Positions 44,399 through 56,037 are shown, counted from the first letter of the stretch. The stretch is DNA of 64,000 bases from Malus domestica (GCF_042453785.1 NC_091677.1:26165501-26229500); one strand, 5' to 3'. The notes: generated from the sequence alone by a model not told the origin. A program made the numbers and translations.

Positions 44399-45148
44399 CA
44401 TCGTGCAGTCAGTAATACCTGCCCATCTTACTCGTAAATATGTCACGGTGTGTAGTACATACATGGTATCGGTCTAGAAAATGCCTGTCGTATTGAGGAA
44501 ACTACACTGAGATTGTTGGTTTCATAGAGTTTATACAAGTCATAGTTGCAATCTCATCCAAAGTATTCAAGCCACTTTTGCTGATTTCCTTAAGAAATTC
44601 GGGTAGTCGGTGCTTCCGAACATTTTCTAGCTGCATAGCTTAGACATTTTTTGTGTCCTTTGAAAAAGGAAACTTAAACAGATTCATGCAAATCACATTG
44701 AACATGTGGATTTGATGCCTTCCGTTTTTCATGATGGATTCTTTGAAGACGGAAGAATTCTTTACGAAAGGCCAACCGACGCGGATTTTGATCGCTTTAC
44801 GGCAAGGAATTAGGCATGTGAATGTCGTGGGGCCATTTGTTTTGCGTTTTTGTTCCGAAAGGTATGGGTGGGAAGGTAAAATTCACAGGAGGAGATTTGA
44901 ATGGGAATAGGTCGGGGTGGGTTCGGTTCGGAACCTAACCGAAATGCGCGGTCCAAAAACCAAATCAGACCAAACAGTTGGAGAAGGTCAAATCAACTTT
45001 CTTACATGAGTAAAAAACCGAAACCGAATTGATTATTTTGGTTTTCCGATATTCGGTAATACTGAAATGGTTTTTGTTTTTTCAATTGTTGGGGCATAGA
45101 TTACGGATTGAAGTGAGAACAATTACAATTAAAAGACGTAAAATCTAT
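44399..45148. other. PIFI 3' flank and diverged repeat
   Basis: The first few hundred bases should be the PIFI 3' UTR. At 44710-44808 a short plus-strand frame reads DLMPSVFHDGFFEDGRILYE and then stops; I do not recognise it. From about 44925, GGGTTCGGTTCGGAACC and ACCGAAACCGAAT motifs mark a decayed repeat whose other half seems to lie at 46680-46790, with the hAT element and the retro-fragment between. Confidence 0.4.
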
Positions 45149-45156
45149 ATTATATG

Positions 45157-45854
45157 TAGGGGTGCAATTTTGGTTGGGTCAATCCAAATTCGTCCGAACC
45201 TAATCTAACTTTGACCCCGAACAAGCGGGTATTTTTTTTAGTTATAACCAGTCCTAATCCAACCCGATTTGAACCCGTTTATTAATTGTGTTGAATTGAG
45301 TTGATTATTTACCCGCCCGAACCCAACCCGAACCAAAACCCATATCCTTTCTAATATACATTTTTTTTAATAAATTACCCCTCTAAACGGAGGCATATGC
45401 TTCTCAATTGCCTCATACCACCGCTCCGTTCCAGATTGACATGATGTGGGTTCATCTATTGTATTTTCTGAGTTCTCGGGTTCATACAATGGCGCCGATG
45501 AAACTTTCTTCATCCTTACGCAGTCCGAAATAAATGGAGCATCAAGTAATTTATCATCTAAAGGGTCTTGAGTTGGGTGTTAGCTTTGGACAATGAAGTG
45601 TTCCTTTTTTTTTTTTTTTTTTTTTCTTTTTTGGTACTAGCTTTGGTATTGTTTGTATTTTAATTCAAACTTTGCATGAACCCGATTAAATCTTGAAAAA
45701 GTTGGGCAACCCAAATCCAACCTAAGTAAATTCGAACCTGATTAAACCTAAGCCCGAATGAACCCAATCAAAACTCAACCCAAACTCGAACCCGAATTGT
45801 AAAAGTTGGGTTAGGGTTGGGTTGACCTTCCAACCCGCCCGAGTTGCATCCCTA
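45157..45854. mobile_element. hAT-type non-autonomous element with exon-like insert
   Basis: The ends TAGGGGTGCAA and the complement of TTGCATCCCTA are the classic hAT terminal repeat. The exact 8-bp repeat ATTATATG lies on both sides (45149-45156 and 45855-45862), the duplication size for hAT. Subterminal ACCCGAACCC/GGGTTGGG motifs abound. There is no transposase; the centre holds a 186-bp stop-free exon-like piece described separately. Confidence 0.92.
45379..45564 (-). pseudogene. Exon-like gene fragment captured in the hAT element
   Basis: The minus strand reads 62 codons without a stop, from PLDDKLLDAPFISD through LYEPENSENTIDEPTSC to ERWYEAIEKHMPPFRG, and ends exactly at GTAATT, a splice donor. 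Codon use and the acidic, varied composition look like a host protein and unlike hAT transposase. The remaining element is low in complexity, so the piece stands out. I do not recognise the source protein. It is not translated from any start codon that I can see. Confidence 0.6.
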
Positions 45855-45997
45855 ATTATATGTACAGATTTGGATTCATTTTTTATGTAGGAAAGTTGAC
45901 CAGGCCTTAACGATCCCCGCAATTAATCCTTAATTTTATAAAAAAAAATGAGGATTCATTCCCTTAACTGCTTCCTATGTATATATATATACACACA

Positions 45998-46163
45998 CAC
46001 TACGGTCTAGTGGTATTCCTCTTAACTTGAAAGTGAGAGGTCTTAGGTTCGAATCTCGTAGATAGTGAATTCGATACCAAATTAGGCTACTCATTATATG
46101 GCTTAGCCAAACTCCGAATTGCCCCTCCCCTTAGTGTAAAAATATTGATGTACTAAAAAAAAT
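45998..46163 (+). mobile_element. Au-like SINE copy 3
   Basis: A-box ACGGTCTAGTGGTATTCCTC, B-box TAGGTTCGAATCTC, then AATTCGATACCAAATTAGGC, GGCTTAGCCAAACTCC and CCCCTCCCCTTAGTGT with a TGATGTACTAAAAAAAA tail. This is the best preserved copy in the window. Confidence 0.8.
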
Positions 46164-46215
46164 TTCCATTCAGTTCAGTCTTACCAAAGTAACCTATGTG
46201 TTGATAACCAAATCA

Positions 46216-46670
46216 AATGTGTAGGAGAAATCACAGATGTATGAAGAAAATCGCAATGATGATGAACAAAGGAAGCAAGAAACTAAGAACTCTGGAGAGA
46301 GAAACGAGCGGAATATGAAAGAGTAATTGTATTGAATGAATCCAAATGTAACAGATTACATCAGTTATATCCCAACAGTTCTAACTAACTTGCTTATGTG
46401 GCAATCCTCTACATCTCTCCTTATTTATCCTTATCATGCTCTAACCATTCAATGATTGCCACTTGAACATTTCAGTTATTTCCCCTCCCCCCCCCTTCAA
46501 TCTCAGCTAGGATGTCCAAGATTGAGATTGATACAATGCTATACAAATGTTCGACTGTGTAATCCTTTACTAACTTGCTTATGTGGCAATCCTCTACATC
46601 TCTCCTTATTTCTCCTTATCATGCTCTAACCATTCAATGATTGCCACTTGTACATTTCAATTATTATGTG
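46216..46670 (-). mobile_element. Copia-type LTR and adjoining fragment
   Basis: On the minus strand a purine tract GAAGGGGGGGGGAGGGG (complement of 46482-46498) precedes TGAAATGTTCAAGTGGC (46471 downwards), and the LTR appears to end TTTCTCCTACACA near 46216. Within it the GATGTAATCTGTTACATTTG and ATTCAATACAATTAC blocks fit the 3' part of a plant copia LTR. About 95 bp of the LTR start is present again at 46571-46664, so the element is rearranged. No coding part remains. Confidence 0.6.
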
Positions 46671-47256
46671 TCATACCAATACCTGACTAAAATTTTCAAT
46701 TTCAATTACCGAGTTTTTCAGTATTTTCGGTTCAGTATTGATATGGATTAGGTCCGGTTTAATTTTTTCGATTTTTCTTTTCCACAGGGGGAATGGGTTT
46801 TGAAGGGAATTAGGTTAACCCTCCACTATGGATTTGTTCACGATATCAATAAGAATTCATGAGGCACCAAATTATTTAGAATGCCCCAACCATCATATCA
46901 CTGCCAAGTACCTACTAATTGACCACAAATTGTTTTTAAACAAAAATACTATGAAACTATTAAAAAACATTGATTGGAAGTGGTTAGTAGCCAAACCCCA
47001 TCATCCCTTTTCCCAAATCCTCACTTTGTTAGGTCTAAAACTCGTTTTCTCCTTTATTCATTGGCAATTAGTCATTATATTTTAACCAAATCAAGGATTT
47101 AGGAGTGTTATTAATTACCATTTTATTTCCTTTTGTGGTTGGAAGTCAACAAGAAGAATCATATAAACTCACTTTTTGAAAAGAAAACAAATTAATTGTG
47201 AAAAAATTACTTCTAATTCTAACCCCAAAAAACACTCTTCGATATCTAACCTCAGA
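46671..47256. other. AT-rich intergenic sequence, no gene seen
   Basis: 46680-46790 holds CGGTTCAGTATTG-type motifs, probably the distal half of the decayed repeat started near 44925. An open stretch at 46828-47085 has no recognisable motif. Confidence 0.35.
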
Positions 47257-47265
47257 CAAAATTAT

Positions 47266-47475
47266 GGACCCGGCTTCTCTGCCCTATACACTCTCATCCC
47301 CTCTTATTTTGTGCGGTCACGGTTAAGCCACGTCAACATTTTATATTGATTTTTTATAGAGATAATAAGACAAAAAACAATAATGATGTAAAATGTTGAC
47401 GTGGCTTAACCGTGACCGCACAAATATAAGAGGATGAGAGTGTATGAGAACTGGGAGGGCAGAGAAGCCAAGTCT
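47266..47475. mobile_element. Mutator-type MITE, 210 bp, 9-bp target duplication
   Basis: CGGCTTCTCTGCCC...GTGCGGTCACGGTTAAGCCACG faces its complement on the right (CGTGGCTTAACCGTGACCGC...GGGCAGAGAAGCC), arms of about 80 bp with a 40-bp loop. The exact repeat CAAAATTAT flanks both ends (47257-47265 and 47476-47484). It lies about 380 bp downstream of ROD1. Confidence 0.88.
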
Positions 47476-47854
47476 CAAAATTATACCCACCCCCTATCAG
47501 TTTTAAGTATGTTAAATACTTGCTCATTTCTTTGGAAAAGGCAGAACTTTCTCCATGTTTATGATGGATTATTTCTGCTTATGCGTCAAACTGCGTTTTA
47601 TGGTGAAGAGCAATGTGTTAATGATGGTTACGTTTGCACATATATCAAACTGCGGTTTAAAATTGGAGAGTTTTGTTAGAACCCAAAAAGAAATACATTC
47701 TAGAAGAAATTAAACAACAAATGGTCCCCAAACAATTGAGCTCGTTAAGCTCTGTTTCTGACTCTATACAAGTTCATACACCTACTTTCATTTTCTTACC
47801 CAAAAACATACTCAAATTCCTACCCCAAAACTACCTGCCTACATTCCCATCTGT

Positions 47855-49248
47855 TCAAGGAAACAGAGCCTCTTTGGTAGAAGTTGATCTCTTGCTTTCC
47901 TCGTACTTTCCGGCCAGAGAATCAAACAGAAAACCAGCTCCAACCCCCACGGCCAAGTCTATCGTGTAGTGCCCTCTTGTCCCCAGCAGTCTCACCGATT
48001 GCAGGACATTGAGTGCATCGAATGTCCACGCCATTTCCCACCTCTGCATTCTTCTCATATCCAAGGATGCAATCACAGACCCGGCTACATGCCCCGAGAA
48101 GAAGAGGAAAAACGACACATTCCCGACTGGGAAGTCCGCTCCTGACCCCAAAAACCCCTGTCAAAACATGGATTATTACACAATGCGCAAAATGTGAGGT
48201 TTATTTATGCGCGATGCATAACGATTGTGTGGCTATTACCTGAGGCAATGGAAGTTGGGTGGCGTAGCCGAGGATGCCCCGGCACGTGAACATGAAGACG
48301 GCCGCGATTGTGGGTCTTGGGCGGCCCTCTACTAGCCATGCCCATAGTATATACGTGGTCTGCATTGCCACAAACACCTGGAGTACCAGGAACCAATTCA
48401 ACACTAAACAAGACATAAAAATGCCTTTCAATTTTGAACTACTTGGTAGCACATCAAATGTCCCCAAAAACCCAAAACTTCAATCACATCAATGACGGAT
48501 AAATAAATAAATAAATAAACAGAAATATTTTTTTGTCAGACTGTCAATCTGGTCCACCGACGAAGTAAGATTTTTCATTTTCCCTAAATGTGGTGTCTAA
48601 ATTCAAAAGGTGATAAGCTTACCCAAAACATAAGTGGAAATGCACGCTCTGTCAGAAATGCCATTTTGTTCTTAATATGACAAAATACCCCAATTGCCCA
48701 AAAAATGCCAAATTTATTCGATTAAATTCACAAAAATATACAACTGTAAACATATCAGGACAAAATTAACCAAACCCAGAACAAAAAAACGACGGAGAAA
48801 AATACAGACTACAACACAAACCCAGAAAATTAAAACGCAATTAGAGTTAGCAATTTAGTACCGTGTTAAGACCAGCGAGCAAGGTGTTAAGCTTGGGCTT
48901 GGAAGCCAGGAGGAGGTGGAGGGAGCGGGTGGTGACGAACCCGATATCGAACGGCGGCGACGACGACGGCACCATCCGGAGCGTGTACTCCACGCCCATG
49001 AAGAAGAGGACCCCCATTGCGAAGAGGCAGGGTATCCAATGGTGTTTGGCCACGTGGACGGCGTCATGCAGCCTCCACGTCATGAAGGAGGCCTTGCCAC
49101 CGCCGTTGAGGTTGATCTTCTTGGCCTTGGAAGAAGAATACATCGCCTCCTCCTTGTGGTCTGCGGGCGAAGGGGAAACGACGCGAATGGGCTTGCCGTT
49201 TGGGACCCTTTTGCGCCTAGGCTTGAGGGATGAAACGGCGCCGTTCAT
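47855..49248 (-). CDS. ROD1: Phosphatidylcholine:diacylglycerol cholinephosphotransferase (ROD1/PDCT)
   Basis: Three exons join in frame: 49248-48862, 48377-48240 and 48157-47855, giving 275 residues; both introns are GT-AG. After a basic, disordered N-terminus of about 50 residues come HHWIPCLFAMGVLFFMGVEY, VAMQTTYILWAWLVEGRPRP, FMFTCRGILGYATQLPLPQ, FFSGHVAGS and GTRGHYTIDLAVGVGAG. These blocks identify the ER phosphatidylcholine:DAG cholinephosphotransferase family. The enzyme moves the phosphocholine headgroup between phosphatidylcholine and diacylglycerol and so feeds polyunsaturated DAG into oil and membrane lipids. The lipid-phosphatase-like residues H (SGHVAGS), H and D (RGHYTIDLA) are present, as are several membrane segments. 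Length is slightly shorter than Arabidopsis ROD1 because of a shorter N-terminus and a short tail. Confidence 0.95.
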
Positions 49249-49310
49249 TGTGAGTGGGGTTGGGGTTAAAGAGGCTTTTGGGGCAAGCGAGATTGCGGGA
49301 TGTGGTGATC

Positions 49311-49318
49311 TATATATA
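49311..49318 (-). promoter_or_regulatory. TATA box of ROD1
   Basis: TATATATA on the minus strand lies 63-70 bp upstream of the ROD1 ATG, implying a 5' UTR of only about 35 nt. Confidence 0.65.
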
Positions 49319-49379
49319 ACTAGAGGTTTAGATATTTCTCTAAACAGGATTAGAATTGTTAATTGGAAATTAGATTAAT

Positions 49380-50262
49380 TTAAATGGATTGTTAAGTGAC
49401 GGGGAGAGCGGAGCATCCAATGTGGAAAAGGGTTGGAACTTGGAAGTTGAGAGAAGGTGAGATCTGAAAATCTGTAGGTGGCAGACTAAAGGAAAGGGTA
49501 CGAGCGTGTTGGTGAAGGGGACACGTGGTCATCAAGCGTTGTAATATGCGACTCGTGACTTGTGAAATAGGGAGACTAACATGGTCCAGAACATCGTCAC
49601 CATGATATTATATGTCAATAAAGAAGTATGTATAAGTTTTTGTTCTTATGTTTTTATTTTATTAGCATGTACTATCACGTGGTGGTATATTTGTAATAAG
49701 CAAATTGTTTTTGTGAAAAAAAAAAAATTGTTTTTGTGAAATAAGGAATCAATTTATGTGAGACGAGTTAATTATCATTGGACCTGAAAATTTTACTCAT
49801 TGAACCTGAAAATTTTACTCATAAGGAATCAATTTATTTGTCTCATCTCTTTAATAGATATGAGACCCTACATGCATTGACGAACCCTACCTTTATTAGA
49901 GAGATGATATAAATTATAATAAAGTAGGTGGTAAGTGTAACATTACTCCTTGAAAAATGTATTTTTCCTGTTGATAAGCGTTGTGGCATTGTTAAGGTGT
50001 TTTAGACTTTAGCATTTAGGGATGATGATGGTGTGTCATGTGTTTTAGCCTTTTGTAATAGTAATTTAAAAATATTTTTGCGCACCATTCTAAAGTGACG
50101 GTGATGCTCATCAATTTAGTAATTACTGTTAGATAAATTTGATTTATCAAATCTACTAAACAAATCTCGAAACTTAAACTTATCAACTGGAAAATTCATC
50201 ATTGGTAAAGTCACCAATCCAACCGAGTCCATTATGATGAAAGAAATACGGTTTCGGAATAT
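49380..50262. other. ROD1 upstream region and intergenic, no gene seen
   Basis: A short direct repeat (TGAAAATTTTACTCAT, 49784 and 49806) is present. No exon, terminal repeat or other structure was recognised. Confidence 0.35.
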
Positions 50263-50263
50263 G

Positions 50264-50455
50264 CGTGGAGAAAAGAATATGAAACCTTAAGTCTTTCATC
50301 CCAATTAATACCACCTACCGTGGAGAAAAGAATATGAAACCTTAATCCTTTCATCCCAATTAATACCACTTGATCCTTTCATCCCAATTAATACCACCTA
50401 CCGTGGAGAAAAGAATATGAAACCTGAATTCTTTCATCCCAATTAATACCACCTA
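50264..50455. repeat. Minisatellite of GTGGAGAAAAGAATATGAAACC units
   Basis: Three units of about 55-85 bp share GTGGAGAAAAGAATATGAAACC, CTTTCATCCCAATTAATACCACC and TACC. One unit contains an extra copy of the second half. The units differ at few positions, so the expansion is recent. Confidence 0.88.
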
Positions 50456-52005
50456 CCTATCACCATCCACCAGACCTTAGAGAAAAAGACTTTCCTTCAA
50501 AAGCATTCGTCTAAAACAACAAAGCACTAACTACAGTTTAACAACGAAAACAAAATAGAACACTGAAACACATGCAATCAATTTCTTACGATAAAGTCTC
50601 GCTGATGAAGATTACGGACTTAGTAGGTACGTATAGCTTTCCCCGTCGTACTCTTCGGGCCGTTTAGTGGGTTGGAAAGGATAAGCTCGCATTTAAGATT
50701 GGTTAGGCTAAGGTTGGAAACTGTTGTTTGGTGTAAAGTAACAACCCATTGCTCCAACGGACCTACGACGCCCTTCCGATGACCCCACGAGGCAAGGGCT
50801 TTTGACGACGAATCTGGAGAAAGACGAGATCGCTGCTCATGACGAGTGAGGTCTGGAGATCGCTGCTCGCGCATATGGGATTTGCATCCCGTGTGTGAAG
50901 TTGAATTAGATAATCCACTTTATTTTAGATTCATAACCTATCATGTCTCTTCCTGTTCAAAATATATTTTGACAGAGCAAATTACAGAGGCGTGGGGACG
51001 TAGTGTTTCTTAGCATCTCAATTTACCAGATTTGTGCATGGCGGTTTCACAAAGATTGGTAATTGAAAAACGTAGTGTTATACCTGGGAAAGCTAATTAA
51101 AGTACAGTAGCTAATCAAAGCATGTTAGTTTTGCAGGGACGGTGTATGCTCTCACCATATTATGAAGAAATGAACACGCATAACACTAAGTAATGATTAA
51201 TTAGTAAAGAGAACTGCACACAATTCTAATATTGATCAATTAATAAGTAAATAATAAAAAACTTCACACATGATGGGTTCCATGCAGTGCATGCACATAA
51301 GAAATTAAACTGAAACTGAAGACGACCAATCCTGTATGTTTTACAGCTGCCTCTCCTCTCGGTGAAACAATTCACAGTTTACACAAATTATCAGGCTAAT
51401 AGTAATTCATATACGGGAAAGCGTAGCGGAATATTCTAAAACCAACTTTGGTTGCCGTCAATAAAAGTCGAAGCAGATCAAGTTGTTTGACAAGCAAAGT
51501 ATTTGGAAATAATACCTCTAGCAATCTTTTTCAAAAGAAATATTATAGTGTCTTAATCGCTAGAAATGAGAAATAGGGCAATGATTTCACCATTGCTTTC
51601 TTCTTCTTATTTCGCCTTAAATTCCTTTGTGTCGTTTGGGTTCTTCTCCATGTCGATTGGATTCAATAAATCAAACAAAATTATGAACAGAGTCTTAAAT
51701 TTGTTTCATAAAAAATAAAAGAAATTTTTCCTAAGAAATAAATGAAAATCAGAATACACAAAGATATAAAGATATAAAAACTACAGACTGGTCATTCACA
51801 AAGTACTTGAAATTAACATATATTCTTACAGGCAGACGTAAAGGAAAAGACATTTGGAGCACGGACTGTATAGGATTGAAAGTTAACAGGAACAACTTGA
51901 AAACCATGTAAATAAGCACAACCTATTTATACCCCAACATATACAAAAACTCCAAAATATTACACAAAATATTAACCTCTCCAAATGGCTATAGAATTAG
52001 TTAAT
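50456..52005. other. Intergenic, 3' side of the PV42-like gene, no gene seen
   Basis: A GC-richer patch at 50630-50880 contains GGGCCGTTTAGTGGGTTGG and a repeated GAGATCGCTGCTC; it resembles the end of a non-autonomous DNA element, but no partner end was found. The rest is AT-rich with no structure. Confidence 0.35.
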
Positions 52006-52009
52006 TCTT

Positions 52010-53852
52010 TCAGGGGTTTGGTTCAGCTACTATTGCAAACCTCGTCACTCGGATTATGTCCGTAAGAGAAATGAGGCCCTTGAGCAAGCCTTGTTGATCC
52101 ACAACCCAAACTCGGTGCACTTGTTTGGTGACCACCTTGTCAATCACTTGACCTAAGGGCGTATCGGATTGACATACCACCAGTTCCCTCGACGTTGGAC
52201 CCGCTGTGTTCGATGCTATTGATGCCAATAGAGGGTTTGCAAAGACAGTCTCCGTATAGTCCAGGGCACTCATCGGCAGCCATGTTTTCAGTGTCGCAAA
52301 GTGGCAACCCCTCAAATCCGTTGCCGAAAATGTTCCTATAACCTCCCTACCAAAGCCCTGCGGTCAAAGGCATAAGAAAAATCATTGCCACTAAACTTAT
52401 ACTCCCACGTGTTAGTTGTAGACATTTAATGACCACGTTATTGACAACTTCTCTAATAGTGGTGACCCCAAGTATTAGAGTATACGTGGTCAAATATCCT
52501 CGACAAAACATCATTCGTACTTGTATTACACCAAAGTAGGATTAGCCACTTGCAATATGAACCAATCATTTCAAATAGTACATGTCGCAAACAGAAAAAG
52601 AGAAAATTAAAGTTCAATGAGACGTACATTTACAAGCTGCTTGTGATCTTCTTCATTGTCGGCGTCTGAGGATCTGACAATCGGAACAGCATTCAGCAAA
52701 GCTATCCGCATGCACTTGATGGCATCTATAACCTTTGTGCGGTCAGTAATGGCGAAAACTCGTTCAGTTACCACTCCCAAATCAGACACCGTCCGTGATA
52801 GAATGCCATCGAGTTCGGATCCGGAGCTGGCATGTTCCTTGAGGAACTTCAACACATCCATTTGGGTGAGCATCCGGTAGCTGGAAGCGGATTCCACAAG
52901 TTCAACTCCAGCGACGTTGTCCATGTGGCTGTCTACGGGTACCAAAGCACGGTGTATTCCCTTGCTAAACACTTCCATACAGTCTACGATGCTAAAGATG
53001 GAAAGTGGTTATAGTTATAATTCAGAGATTGTGAGCAATATCCCACAATTGCATTAACCCCAATTTTTTGTCATTTCAAAAATAACTCATTGTGGCTGAC
53101 CTAGTAGAACTGACTGTAAATCTAATCCACACAACTCTGAGCCTAGGAGAGATGGTAACATAACATGTTTTACAAGAGAAAAATTGATGTATAATAACAT
53201 GCATGCTCTTAATGAAATGGGTACAAAAGGATCATGTGACATTTGCTAAAATTCAAAATTAAAAAGAAATTAGTCACCTTGTGTTGGGGTTTAGTGTCCA
53301 CAAGCTTAAACCCTCAAGGCATTGCCCTATGATCGTAGACACCGGAACTGACATCTTCTGATCAAGATCAAACCCATCATTAACTCCTTCATCCATCAGC
53401 TGATCTTCAGTCCCTGCAATATGAGCCAAGATATCAAGCATGGTCGCCAATCCTATATAGTGCTTCCGCACAGTCCCGGTCTGCTTGTCAGCTTCCACGA
53501 TCATAGAACCACCGGCTCCAATCCACTGGCCCGGCGGTGCCGCCACAGGCACGGCCAGCACCTTGTTCGCCACCAAAGCGTTCATGGTATGGGCAAGAGT
53601 CGCCGTGTACGGCACCTCCACGAGCCTCCGCTTGTTAACCATCAGGTCCCCGACCTTCTTGTCTCTTAGCCGCTGAGTTTTACTCTGATCAGCCTCATGA
53701 GAAGGTTGCTTGGCGGTGGCGGTGCCGGTGTTGTACTGCTCCTTTGTTTGCTGCATTTTGTTTATTTTTTGTACTGAATTTTGTGCAAGGAAAGTGGAAG
53801 ATAAGGAGGTGGTGTTATTGATATTTATCTGTAAGATGGGTGCTTCGGACAT
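52010..53852 (-). CDS. PV42a: CBS-domain protein, SnRK1 gamma-like PV42 type
   Basis: Three exons join in frame: 53852-53278, 52991-52628 and 52357-52010, giving 428 residues; both introns are GT-AG. After a polar N-terminus of about 65 residues come four CBS-like repeats: around residues 68-150 (KVGDLMVNKRRLVEVPYTATL), 190-265 (SIVDCMEVFSKGIHRALVPV), 265-330 (GILSRTVSDLGVVTERVF) and 350-425 (VVCQSDTPLGQVIDKVV...VHRVWVVDQQG). This layout fits the plant PV42 branch of SNF4/AMPK-gamma-like proteins, which are regarded as regulatory subunits of SnRK1 energy-sensing kinases and act in reproductive development in Arabidopsis. Adenylate binding is not shown by the sequence. The assignment to PV42a rather than PV42b is not certain. 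A foldback transposon begins about 120 bp upstream of the start codon. Confidence 0.87.
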
Positions 53853-53960
53853 GGTGGTACGTGTCGAAGTCAGAGCTGCGGCTGTTGCATGGCTGTGTTT
53901 GTGTAGCCACGTTAAGGGAAAGTATAGGACTCAGTGGCATAACACCTGTCACGGTCACAA

Positions 53961-53970
53961 ATTATATATG
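53961..53970 (-). promoter_or_regulatory. Candidate TATA box of the PV42-like gene
   Basis: CATATATAAT on the minus strand lies about 110 bp upstream of the ATG, in unique DNA and just inside the edge of the truncated foldback element that begins near 53975. No better TATA box is seen between it and the ATG. Confidence 0.5.
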
Positions 53971-53974
53971 ATGC

Positions 53975-54765
53975 TAGAAAAGTGTAGAACAAGATTATAC
54001 CTATATTTGGAAGCTCAATGGTTGTCGGAGATGGCCGGAAAATAATCTGAAAAGTGACTGGCTTGCGGGAAAACTAGAAAACTTGCCGAAAACTGGGTAA
54101 AATTTAAACGTTCATAACTTCTTCAATACTCAAAGATATCGAGTGATTCAAAAACGAAAATCATACTTCTTACCGAGACGAAGAGAATGGTACATTTCTA
54201 GATGGCTAATTCGCCGTGGTTTGGCCGGAAAACTGTTTGAAAGTGGCTAACTCGAGACCAAGATAGCCACTTTCGAGCCGTTTTCCGGCCAAACCACGGC
54301 AATTTAGCCATCGAGAAAGATACCATTCTCTTTGTCTCGTCGAGAAGTATGATTTTCGTTTTGAATCAATCTATTTCGTTGAGTATTGAAGAAGTTATGA
54401 ACGTTTAAAGTTTACCCAGTTTCCAACGAGTTTTCCAGTTTTCCCGTGAACCAGTCACCTTTTAGGCTATTTTCCGACCATCTCTAGAAACCATTGGGCT
54501 TCCGAATAGGTATAATCTTGTTCTACATTTTCCTATCTTCATTTTGATATATTATGGGTCAAATTTGATTAAGAAATGATTGAGTTACGAAGCTTTGAAA
54601 ATTGTCCAAACTTTCAGCTAAGAGCTCAAGGACACTTGAGTTTTTAATAGAAGTACCAAAATAATGGATGGTGGACAATCTCAGGGACCATTTATATTGA
54701 TTTTCAATCTCAAGGACCAAAATGATGTGTTATGCAAATTTCAAGACCATTTTGGCTAAAAAGCC
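53975..54765. mobile_element. Foldback element F1 (left arm truncated)
   Basis: The right arm (about 54255-54765) is an inverted copy of 53975-54253 over about 280 bp and then continues another 230 bp for which the left partner is missing. It ends CTAAAAAGCC. The two arms meet almost without a spacer at GTGGCTAACTCGAGACCAAGATAGCCAC. Compared with the complete F2 at 57757-58785, the outer left 220 bp were lost. No coding sequence. The missing left end lies on the PV42-like promoter side. Confidence 0.88.
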
Positions 54766-55735
54766 TTTTATTTTTACATTATGTATCATCTTAATTTCTT
54801 GTTGTGGATTACAAGTTGTATTTTATCATCTTAGCTTCTGATTCCGAGACAAAATGTTTCAAAATATTCTGCCCAATTTAAATCCGAAATCGAAATTCGA
54901 AAACTTGCCTAACTCTATATAAGAATTGGAAAATGTCAAATCCGATATGAAAATTTTCCAAAACTTGCCTATTACATACACTCACTCATGCATTATAGGA
55001 TATGTTTCAATTGTTATTGCTATACAACGTCCTTAAATATGATTTTATTTTCTCATTTACAATTCTCATGAGTATATAACATACCTGAAATGAGAACAAC
55101 AAAAAAGTATATTATCATATGTAAAGAGAGTCATGGAAATGAAATACTTTTGAGCTTGATATATAGATAAAGAGTAATGCTAGAGAGATTATTTGTAAAC
55201 AAAATTTTGAAAACTAAAGGACGTGGAAGTTGATGGTGGGTTGGATAGGTTTTACTCCTCCTAGGATAATGGGCTACAAGTTTCAGGTGGTGGAGTCAGT
55301 CGCTACTAAGCAATCTGCTGAGAAAAAAAAATAGGGCCGCTAAAACCTAAGAATTTTGCGTCCTTGCACCACTACATGTGGTGGTTTATTAAGGAGGTTC
55401 TTGGGTGAGTTTTGTAGATAGAAGTAAGGAATTTAATTCTAGGTAAATGGTGTCTATCGATTCCGCCAGACATGGCTGGAATTCAAGTCGAAAGTCCTGA
55501 AGGAAATGGGCTAGTGAGAAATTTAACCCTAAACCTTAAACACTCAATTTTGACGCTCGAAACTTCTTCGTTCTAACTCGGAATCAAGCACCGTTTATGC
55601 CTATGCACTCGTGGAATCTATCTATTCATTTTAAACCACTTCCAAAATAATAAAATAAATAATAAATTTCGGGAGGGGATATTTAGTTTCAAGTAGCTAT
55701 ATGTAGCATGAATATGCATGGACTTTGTTATTATC
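54766..55735. other. AT-rich intergenic sequence, no gene seen
   Basis: No exon, terminal repeat or array was recognised. Two AAATCCGAAAT / AAAACTTGCCTA phrases recur close together near 54890-54970. Confidence 0.35.
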
Positions 55736-55738
55736 CTA

Positions 55739-56037
55739 GGGGCCATTTGATAACCCTTTTTTTTTTTTTTAATTTTTGGTTTTCATTTTTCACTTTTTTT
55801 GAAAATTGAAATCTTGTTTGATAATTACTTTCACTTTTCAAAAAATATGAAAAATGACAATAAAAAGGTGAAAACTCAAGGCCAATTTTGAAAACTTAAG
55901 AAAACAGTTTTCAATTTGTGGTTTTCAGTGATAACCTTTTTTTTTTTTTTGAAAACTGAAAGTAGTTACCAAACAAGATTTCAGTTTTCAAAAAAGTTTA
56001 AACAAAAACTAAAAATATAATGGTTATCAAACGCCTC
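55739..56037. mobile_element. Tourist/Harbinger-like MITE
   Basis: GGGGCCATTTGATAACC on the left faces the complement of the right end (GGAGGCGTTTGATAACC). Inner arms contain matching CAAACAAGATTTCAGTTTTC and TTTGAAAACTG pieces. CTA and TTA next to the ends are compatible with a decayed 3-bp target duplication. About 300 bp. Confidence 0.75.

Noticed and set aside
48863..49378. 171-codon plus-strand open frame opposite ROD1
   Set aside because: It is the antisense shadow of ROD1 exon 1, whose minus-strand product is clearly recognised.
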